Of a DNA stretch of 21,168 bases, positions 15,665 through 21,168 are shown piece after piece. This DNA is from Cellvibrio sp. (GTDB lineage Bacteria > Pseudomonadota > Gammaproteobacteria > Pseudomonadales > Cellvibrionaceae): assembly GCA_003524365.1 (NCBI GenBank), contig DQHS01000202.1:22119-43286 (forward strand), read 5' to 3'. The notes under the pieces were generated by a model that did no database searches, was not told where the DNA came from, and worked only from the letters and a program-made list of their open reading frames with translations. Within the stretch, counting starts at the first letter, position 1; each line of letters opens with the position of its first letter. A program made the position numbers and the translations under genes.

Positions 15665-15707
15665 GGTGTTGGCCCGATTGTTAATAACTTTTTAAAGGGC
15701 CAACACC
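15665..15707 (-). terminator. Long hairpin just after the cation-exchanger gene, no T tract
   Basis: Perfect 11-base arms GGTGTTGGCCC (15665-15675) and GGGCCAACACC (15697-15707) enclose a 21-base AT-rich loop. It begins nine bases after the stop codon of the minus-strand exchanger. The position suggests transcript termination or 3'-end protection, but no T run follows directly. Confidence 0.5.
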
Positions 15708-15716
15708 ATTCAAATA

Positions 15717-16781
15717 TTACGCCCGACGTTTGCGCAGATCCAAAACCAGTGCAACCACCACATACACCACCACGATGGGAATTAATCCGTACACAACAGC
15801 AGTTTGCAACTGCGCCAAATATCCCAGTGACAAAGTCATTGCAATCAATATCCACACGTAAGCGGTATAGAGCGCGAGAAATAACAATCCCTCAATACGA
15901 TTAAGTACAGCGCCAATAAAAAATAACGGCATACACAGCACCGCTACACCCAGCATGACGGGAATATCAAAATTTGCTAATTGATCGCCCGCAAGTAAAG
16001 GGGTTGGCGACACCAAACCAGAAATACCCAACACACACAGGATATTAAAAATATTGCTGCCAACTACATTACCGACCGCAATGTCGCGCTGACCTTTGAT
16101 AGTGGCTACCACCGAGGTAACCAGCTCTGGCAAGGAAGTGCCTGCTGCAACAATTGTCAAACCAATCACGGCTTCGTTTATACCCCAAGCAGTGGCAAGT
16201 TCTACCGCACTTTGCACCAACCAGCGCGCGCCCATAACCAACAGAACCAGACCGACTATCACCAGCAACACGTTTTGCCACAGTGGGACATTGGCTTTAA
16301 GCATTTCTTCGACTTCTTCATCGACAACATCAACACCTTTTTTCTTGCCTTGGTAAAACAAAAAGAAGGTATAACCGAAAAGTCCTGCCGCCAGAAATCC
16401 CGCTTCAAGTCGGCTGATGCTGCCGTTGTATGCCATAAACACGGCCACTGCCGACAAGGCCACCATGATGGGAACATCCTGACGAATTAGCTGACGTGAA
16501 ATAATCAGCGGCGATATGACTGCAGCGAGGCCAAGGATAAAAAGAATATTCATGATGTTGCTGCCGACCACGTTGGCAATTGCCAACTCAGCCTGCCCGG
16601 CGTAAGCCGCTTTCACGCTTACGGCCAATTCAGGGGCACTAGTACCGAAGGCAACCACCGTGAGACCAACCACCAATGCGGGTACTCCAAAGTTGGATGC
16701 AAGGCGTGCGGCACCTTTTACCAACAAGTCTGCACCCACTACTAACAAAACCAATCCAACAACTAACAACAACCAGGTCAT
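15717..16781 (-). CDS. CaCA-family calcium/sodium antiporter (YrbG-like)
   Basis: A 354-residue inner-membrane cation exchanger. ATG 16781 is chosen over a TTG four codons upstream because GGAG stands six bases before it, and the upstream TTG overlaps that site. About ten hydrophobic helices form two homologous halves. Each half carries an alpha-repeat: GLTVVAFGTSAPELAVSV with NVVGSNIMNIL, and GLTIVAAGTSLPELVTSV with NVVGSNIFNIL. The acidic residues in GTS(A/L)PE are the ion-binding glutamates of the superfamily. A charged cytoplasmic loop, with KKKGVDVVDEEVEEML, separates the halves. The C-terminus is basic (LRKRRA). It is a single gene with a hairpin after the stop. The family exchanges Ca2+ for Na+ or H+; the ion here is inferred from the family. 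Confidence 0.92.
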   Translation of the reverse strand: MTWLLLVVGLVLLVVGADLLVKGAARLASNFGVPALVVGLTVVAFGTSAPELAVSVKAAYAGQAELAIANVVGSNIMNILFILGLAAVISPLIISRQLIRQDVPIMVALSAVAVFMAYNGSISRLEAGFLAAGLFGYTFFLFYQGKKKGVDVVDEEVEEMLKANVPLWQNVLLVIVGLVLLVMGARWLVQSAVELATAWGINEAVIGLTIVAAGTSLPELVTSVVATIKGQRDIAVGNVVGSNIFNILCVLGISGLVSPTPLLAGDQLANFDIPVMLGVAVLCMPLFFIGAVLNRIEGLLFLALYTAYVWILIAMTLSLGYLAQLQTAVVYGLIPIVVVYVVVALVLDLRKRRA

Positions 16782-16852
16782 GTGCGACTCCAACAGGGAA
16801 AATTTGTGGTGCGTACCTTACCACAGAGGTTTTACCTTAGGCATGTCGCAAT

Positions 16853-16889
16853 AAAAAACCCGGAGCCAACTTGCGTCAGCTCCGGGTTT
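16853..16889 (-). terminator. Terminator of the CBM2-CBM10-GH5 gene
   Basis: Perfect 11-base arms AAACCCGGAGC (16856-16866) and GCTCCGGGTTT (16879-16889) enclose a 12-base loop. On the minus strand the stem ends in a run of six T. It lies about 20 bases past the stop codon of the cellulase gene. Confidence 0.88.
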
Positions 16890-16911
16890 CAGAATCAGAA
16901 TCGATGGTTAT

Positions 16912-19104
16912 TTAATTACCCCAAAGATCCTTCAACAACGTGGTTTTGCGCGCATCGAAAGGCAGCCAGGTTCCCCAGCCGGATTCGTTGCTAACGGCGT
17001 CATAAGAATGACCGTACCAACCATGGGTATCGCCTGATTCAGGGTTAATAGACCAGTAACACCCCTGAATATTTTTCTCTTTCATATAGCGAACAAACGC
17101 TTGCTGCCATTGCTGATCGACATTGGTGGTGATGTGGTTCCACTTGGTACGGTCAGAAATACTGCCTTTTTGTGGCCAATCCATATTGCCGCCAAATTCA
17201 CCAACAACCATCGCGAAACCTTGGGTGCGCAGGTAACCGAAGTGCTCATCCCAACCGGCTCTGAGTTTGGTTTCGTTGATCACGATATTACAGTCAGCTT
17301 CACCAGCAGCGTCACCTTCAAGCCCCTCACAGGCTGGTTGCGCGGGATCCATAAAGTGCTTCTGTACGAATACCGATGGACCATAGGTGTGTGGAGAATA
17401 AACCAAACGGCTTTTCGGAATGTTGAGTGGGCTAGTGCCAGCTTCAAACAGGTTTTCGCCCCAGTTGGGATTGTAGTCCTCCGATCCGTGTGGAACTTCA
17501 GTGATGGTAGATGGCGAACCATCCTGATTATCAGCTGTAGCTGAAATACCTTCCACGAAAATCAACATATCCGGGTTAACCGAATTGATAGCGGTGTAGG
17601 CACTTTCAGACAAACGTTTCCAATCAGCCCAGGTGTAATCCCATGGCTCATTGAAAATATCGATACCGATAATGTTATCAACGCCCAACTTGGTAGAAAG
17701 GCCAGCGATGTCTTTCAGGTTATCTAACCAGATAGATTCGTTATACGCATGAGTAGTTACCCCTGGCGTACCTACTGGTGCACAAGAATAGCCTTCACGT
17801 GTGAACTCATAGTTCTCGCGAGTAGCATCAACATACGGAGGGCGTGCATCCAGACGTCCTGCTCTCCAGCCAACATAGTTGGAACAAGAGTGGATATCGA
17901 CCAAGACCTCGATATTGTTCTGATCCGCCAACTTGATGAAATCTTCCATCGCTTGGCGCGCATTGGTTTGGCGCACAGACGGATGATTTTTTAGCACGCC
18001 GCCAGTACGGATATCACCAATCCCTTGCGGGTTAGTCGCATCGAGCGTTTGGGGTGCAATCGGCAAACGAATCAAGTTGATGCCCTGGGCTTTAATTTCG
18101 GTCATGGTCTGCTGGATAGTGCGACCGGTATTTGCCCACCACATGTTACCGGCGTACAACTCCATCGGTGCACCATCAGCATTGTTTTCAGCATCTTTAG
18201 GTTCATGCTGACCTTCAAGACCAAACCAGTTACCACATCTCACCGGGAATACAGTGCCGTTCTTGGTGATGTTGCCGGTTGCATCCACACGGAATACACC
18301 ACCAGGAGCAACACTGGAAGAACTCCTCGAGCTTGGTGGAGTGCTTGAGCGAGAGGAGCTAACCGAGCTACTGATCACGCTAGCACTGGAACGCGAACTA
18401 CTTGAAGGAATTAACGAAGAAGAGCTTGAGCGACTGGATGGAATCAATGAAGAGGAACTTGAACGGCTGGAACTCACCACACTTGACGAATTACCGCAGG
18501 CAGCAGTCACACCAAAAGGTGAAGGCTGGCTAGCGCAAGTCGTTCTGGAAATACAACTTCTGTTGTTCTCGTAGCCCCAACCACTGGTAGTAGTCACGCA
18601 GAGCGGGTAAACGGTGCCGTACCAATTACATTGTTGTACACAGCTGGCACTTGTAGACGAAGAGCTAATTGATGACGGTGTGGAAGAACGTGAAGACGGC
18701 GCCGCAGACGAAGCCGGGCCGCCAGAACACACAGCGCCATTCACGGTGGGACGCTCAAGTGCGCCACCATTTTTATTCAACTGAAAGCCAAAACTCACTG
18801 TTTGGCCCGGCGGGATTGTGCCGTTCCACCCCATATTAGTTGCGGTGTATGGATTGCTGCCCGATAGATTTGCATTCCACGAACCGGTCAGGCGGTTAGT
18901 TGCATATTGCCAATTTACCGACCAGCCGTTAATCGCAGTGGCAGTTGAGTTAGTGATTTTAATATTGCCGGTTGCACCGGTATTCCACTCGTTATCGATG
19001 TTGTAACTACAAGCAGCAGAAGCCGCAGTGCTGTAACCCATCGCAATTGTGCAAAGGCTCAGCACGGCCAGCAGGCTCAGGTTCTTTTTGGGCGGAGTAA
19101 TCAT
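16912..19104 (-). CDS. Secreted cellulase: CBM2-CBM10-GH5 with serine-rich linkers
   Basis: A 730-residue endoglucanase-type enzyme. AAGGAGA lies before ATG 19104. The signal peptide is about residues 1-30 (cleavage after TAASA). CBM2 covers about 31-126, with the Cys32/Cys126 pair and surface tryptophans such as Trp61, Trp76 and Trp93. A serine linker (129-152) leads to a CBM10 at about 154-192, with CNWYGTVYPLC and GWGYENNRSCIS. A second, longer serine linker (205-267) contains an exact 11-residue repeat. The GH5 domain covers about 270-730: acid/base Glu486 in DIFNEPWDY and nucleophile Glu636 in VVGEFGG. The motifs resemble the Xanthomonas-type endoglucanases of GH5, but the subfamily is not certain. 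CBM2 and CBM10 both target crystalline cellulose, so plant cell-wall cellulose is the likely substrate. A palindrome upstream may control it. Confidence 0.95.
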   Translation of the reverse strand: MITPPKKNLSLLAVLSLCTIAMGYSTAASAACSYNIDNEWNTGATGNIKITNSTATAINGWSVNWQYATNRLTGSWNANLSGSNPYTATNMGWNGTIPPGQTVSFGFQLNKNGGALERPTVNGAVCSGGPASSAAPSSRSSTPSSISSSSTSASCVQQCNWYGTVYPLCVTTTSGWGYENNRSCISRTTCASQPSPFGVTAACGNSSSVVSSSRSSSSSLIPSSRSSSSSLIPSSSSRSSASVISSSVSSSRSSTPPSSRSSSSVAPGGVFRVDATGNITKNGTVFPVRCGNWFGLEGQHEPKDAENNADGAPMELYAGNMWWANTGRTIQQTMTEIKAQGINLIRLPIAPQTLDATNPQGIGDIRTGGVLKNHPSVRQTNARQAMEDFIKLADQNNIEVLVDIHSCSNYVGWRAGRLDARPPYVDATRENYEFTREGYSCAPVGTPGVTTHAYNESIWLDNLKDIAGLSTKLGVDNIIGIDIFNEPWDYTWADWKRLSESAYTAINSVNPDMLIFVEGISATADNQDGSPSTITEVPHGSEDYNPNWGENLFEAGTSPLNIPKSRLVYSPHTYGPSVFVQKHFMDPAQPACEGLEGDAAGEADCNIVINETKLRAGWDEHFGYLRTQGFAMVVGEFGGNMDWPQKGSISDRTKWNHITTNVDQQWQQAFVRYMKEKNIQGCYWSINPESGDTHGWYGHSYDAVSNESGWGTWLPFDARKTTLLKDLWGN
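18406..18471 (-). repeat. Tandem 33-base repeat in the serine linker
   Basis: Two units encode SSRSSSSSLIP each (residues 212-222 and 223-233 of the cellulase). The DNA copies differ at several third positions, so this is an older duplication kept at protein level. Such linkers vary in length by slippage or recombination. Confidence 0.8.
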
Positions 19105-19644
19105 GTATTGTCTCCTTGATTATTCGGAAAAAGGGCTGAATGCCCCTCGTTATTGTTGATTTACCCTTCAAAAAAAGGGCGATTCAATACCGCACACTCC
19201 TGTCGCCTGCCCTGAAGCAAACAAAGAACAGCTACGCGCCGCAAAGCCCATTGCTGAACCTGTAATCCATTCACATTCGATGTAAAAACAATGACGCATT
19301 GAATAAGTTGACACTCGAATTCGCACAGCAAATCGAGGCGCAGATGACATCTATAGTGGAGAGCGTTTGTCGCTTAAAAAGTCATTAATGTTATTATTGT
19401 TATTTGTAGTATCAATTTAGACAGCGCTGTCATTCTCATTTTTATAGACATCGTTTTCTGAGAACTGATTAACAATTAGTCATATTTTTTTCTAATGATT
19501 AAACAGATTTATATTCGGAATAAAAAACAAAGGCGATTGATGGGTGCAGCTGTTCATGTGCAGAAATGTAAAAGCCATAGGTAAACAGGTAAGAACTAGC
19601 TATCTTTGCTAGCCTAATAATTCAATCAACAAGAGATCGCAACA
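19105..19644. other. Long AT-rich divergent region between cellulase and deacetylase genes
   Basis: These 540 bases carry no credible gene; a 60-codon minus-strand frame at 19168-19350 has no ribosome-binding site or recognisable sequence. The region should hold both promoters. It contains the palindrome at 19420-19431 and a small hairpin CTAGC (19596-19600) / GCTAG (19608-19612) in the leader of the deacetylase. On the minus strand TTGATA with TAACAT 16 bases on is a possible weak cellulase promoter just past the palindrome. Confidence 0.5.
19420..19431. promoter_or_regulatory. LacI-operator-like palindrome GACAGCGCTGTC
   Basis: A perfect 12-base palindrome with the AGCGCT centre common in LacI-family operators, such as the Thermobifida CelR site, which I recall as having a GGGAGCGCTCCC core. 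It stands in an AT-rich region, about 315 bases before the cellulase start and 214 bases before the deacetylase start. The symmetry is seen; the regulator is not in this window. Confidence 0.4.
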
Positions 19645-20457
19645 ATGACAATAAAAAATCCCTCCCTACTAATCGGCCTAGGGTTAACGCTGGTCGCTAA
19701 CATGTCTTTTGCCGCTGACAAACCTTTCACTTGGCCAAATGGTACCAAGGCTGCAGTAAATCTTGCATACGATGATGCACTGGCCAGTCAGCTGGATAAC
19801 GCTATTCCTGCGCTCAATAAATACAGCATTAAAGGAACATTTTATTTAAATGTCGTCAGCCCCACGCTAGTCAATCGCCTTGATGCTTGGCGCGCCGCCG
19901 CGCAAAAAGGCCACGAACTTGGCAACCACAGCATTTTTCATCAATGTTCAAAAAGTAGCCCTGGCCGCGACTGGGTGACCGCCGACCGCGATCTGGATAA
20001 AGTCAGCGTTATTCAAATGCAAGATCAGGTAAAAGTAGCCAACGCGTTTTTGCATGCGATAGATGGAAAAACCGAGCGCACCTACACTCCGCCCTGTATC
20101 GATTTAAATGCAGGTGGCGCTAATTATGTCGATGGATTAAAAAGTGAATTTGTCGCGATCAAAGCCAAACCCGGCGGCGTGACACCGGATATGGACACCC
20201 TCGACCCCTATGCAGTGGGCGTAGATTTCCCCACCAATATCACCGGGAAAGAGCTGATCGCAGTTGTTAAAGAAGCTGCCGCGAAAGGCACTATGGCTAA
20301 CTTTACCTTTCACGGTATTGGCGGCGATCATCTGAGTATTTCCAATGAAGCGCACGAAGAGCTACTGAAGTATTTGGCTGACAACAAAGAGGTTTATTGG
20401 ACTGACACCTTCGTCAATATTATGAAATACGTGAAAGAACAGCAGGCTAAAAAATAA
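19645..20457 (+). CDS. Secreted polysaccharide deacetylase, NodB/CE4 type
   Basis: A 270-residue exported protein with a signal peptide at about 1-24 (cleaved near SFAA). The start has AAGAGA about ten bases upstream. NodB motifs are visible: YDD (42-44) in place of the usual TFDD, metal-binding HSIFH (95-99) in HELGNHSIFH, RTYTPP (145-150) as the R-x-x-P-like motif, and FTFHGIGGDH with His223 as the catalytic base. Members remove N- or O-acetyl groups from chitin, peptidoglycan or xylan. No carbohydrate-binding module is present, so the substrate is open; acetylated xylan would fit the setting. It is divergent from the cellulase and may share its control region. A hairpin follows the stop. 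Confidence 0.85.
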   Translation: MTIKNPSLLIGLGLTLVANMSFAADKPFTWPNGTKAAVNLAYDDALASQLDNAIPALNKYSIKGTFYLNVVSPTLVNRLDAWRAAAQKGHELGNHSIFHQCSKSSPGRDWVTADRDLDKVSVIQMQDQVKVANAFLHAIDGKTERTYTPPCIDLNAGGANYVDGLKSEFVAIKAKPGGVTPDMDTLDPYAVGVDFPTNITGKELIAVVKEAAAKGTMANFTFHGIGGDHLSISNEAHEELLKYLADNKEVYWTDTFVNIMKYVKEQQAKK

Positions 20458-20502
20458 ATCCAGATTATTACAGTTGCCGTACACACTCATGTACTGCACA
20501 TT

Positions 20503-20531
20503 CATTATCGCCAAAGGATCTGGCGATAATG
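20503..20531. terminator. Hairpin between convergent deacetylase and rlmE, no T tract
   Basis: Perfect 11-base arms CATTATCGCCA (20503-20513) and TGGCGATAATG (20521-20531) enclose a seven-base loop. It is placed as a shared terminator for the convergent genes, but neither strand shows a T run. Confidence 0.5.
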
Positions 20532-20543
20532 GCAACCAACATC

Positions 20544-21164
20544 TCAGCCTTTGAATCCCTTGCCCACTACATAGACTTCACGCGAGCGTGGGCGCGAAGC
20601 ATCGGGTTTGCGAATCACCACTTTTTCAAATGAGGTGCGCACTTCTTTCACGTAATCGTCATAACCTTCGCCGTGAAAAACTTTTGCGACAAAATCCCCT
20701 TTGGGTTTTAACACGCTGCGCGCCATATCCAGCGCAAGCTCCACAAGGTACATGGAAGATGCTTGATCCACTGCATCCACACCGCTGATGTTAGGTGCCA
20801 TATCGGAAATAACCACATCGGCGCGATTGCCACCGAGTTTTTCCATGATTTGATTAAATACCAACTCTTCGGTGAAATCACCCTGAATAAAATCCACGTG
20901 CTCCAGCGAATCCATTGGCAAAATATCCGAGGCAATTACCCTGCCCTTCACACCCACCAAACGCCCCGCAATTTGCGACCAACTGCCCGGCGCCGAACCC
21001 AAATCCACCACCATCATACCGGGGCGAATTAATTTATCTTTTTCATTTAATTCAAGCAGCTTATAAGCCGCGCGCGCGCGATAGCCATCCACCTGCGCTT
21101 TTTTAACATAGGGATCGTTGACGTGCTCTTCCAACCAACGGTTGCTGCTTTTGGATCTGGCCAT
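20544..21164 (-). CDS. rlmE: 23S rRNA U2552 2'-O-methyltransferase RlmE (FtsJ)
   Basis: A 206-residue SAM-dependent enzyme that methylates the ribose of U2552 in the 23S rRNA A-loop, a late step in 50S assembly. The protein aligns by eye along its whole length with E. coli RlmE, from SSNRWLEEH to SREVYVVGKG. The SAM-binding motif is VVDLGSAPGSWSQ (52-64). The catalytic K-D-K-E set is Lys35 (AYKL), Asp121 (SDMAPN), Lys161 (VAKVFHGEGYD) and Glu196 (RSREVY), each three positions below the E. coli numbering. ATG 21164 gives a full-length protein; only four bases remain upstream in the window, so its promoter and neighbour are not seen. In many gammaproteobacteria ftsH follows rlmE; here a hairpin and the convergent deacetylase follow instead. 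Confidence 0.96.
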   Translation of the reverse strand: MARSKSSNRWLEEHVNDPYVKKAQVDGYRARAAYKLLELNEKDKLIRPGMMVVDLGSAPGSWSQIAGRLVGVKGRVIASDILPMDSLEHVDFIQGDFTEELVFNQIMEKLGGNRADVVISDMAPNISGVDAVDQASSMYLVELALDMARSVLKPKGDFVAKVFHGEGYDDYVKEVRTSFEKVVIRKPDASRPRSREVYVVGKGFKG

Positions 21165-21168
21165 GGGT

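Noticed and set aside
15569..15904. 111-codon plus-strand frame
   Set aside because: It runs antisense into the cation-exchanger gene and has no ribosome-binding site; its Pro/Thr-rich tail is a shadow of that gene.
18254..18574. 106-codon plus-strand frame with repeated Glu-Glu-Leu-Glu units
   Set aside because: It is the antisense image of the serine-rich linker of the cellulase, so its repeats only mirror that linker.
1..21168. CRISPR array, insertion sequence, tRNA, rRNA or prophage signal
   Set aside because: No regularly spaced repeats, transposase or phage reading frames, or RNA-gene sequences were recognised on either strand.

Overview
The window looks like chromosomal DNA of a polysaccharide-degrading gammaproteobacterium of the Cellvibrio type. 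The best evidence is a secreted enzyme on the minus strand (16912-19104) built as signal peptide, CBM2, serine linker, CBM10, long serine linker and GH5 catalytic domain, an arrangement typical of Cellvibrio cellulases. A second secreted GH5 enzyme with two CBM6 modules, a lipoprotein GH13 amylase and a secreted NodB-type deacetylase agree with this. The housekeeping genes (rlmE, rsgA, CaCA exchanger, CorC-type protein, TonB-ExbB-ExbD) also fit a gammaproteobacterium.

Layout. 1-621 (-): N-terminal membrane half of a probable AraC-type regulator, cut by the window edge. 1084-3150 (+): GH5-CBM6-CBM6. 3395-5527 (+): S46 dipeptidyl-peptidase, convergent with the GH13 lipoprotein 5578-7362 (-) and sharing one symmetric terminator with it. 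7494-8771 (-): CNNM/CBS/CorC membrane protein, divergent from tonB-exbB-exbD (8979-10810, +), whose promoter is overlapped by a Fur-box-like sequence. 10811-11943 holds three small genes of unknown role: a 47-residue four-cysteine protein, a 105-residue protein with a ribbon-helix-helix-like core, and a 49-residue hydrophobic peptide. 11944-14171: a MocR-type PLP-dependent regulator divergent from a flavin split-barrel (PNPOx-like) protein, with a symmetric operator-like region between them. 14277-16781 (-): rsgA and a CaCA cation exchanger, separated by a spacer with a possible 12-codon leader ORF whose start site lies in a hairpin. 16912-19104 (-): the CBM2-CBM10-GH5 cellulase, divergent from the deacetylase 19645-20457 (+), with a LacI-operator-like palindrome between them. 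20544-21164 (-): rlmE, apparently complete.

How the genes fit together. Two secreted GH5 enzymes, the GH13 lipoprotein, the deacetylase and the S46 peptidase would contribute to breakdown of plant or algal polymers and peptides at the cell surface. TonB-ExbB-ExbD would energise outer-membrane uptake, and its Fur-like site suggests an iron role. The rest is housekeeping or unknown.

I see no CRISPR array, insertion sequence, tRNA, rRNA or phage gene. No complete new system is evident. The best leads are the small genes, the MocR operator region, the hairpin leader before rsgA and the cellulase palindrome. Several start codons were moved downstream from the longest reading frame, using ribosome-binding sites and signal peptides.
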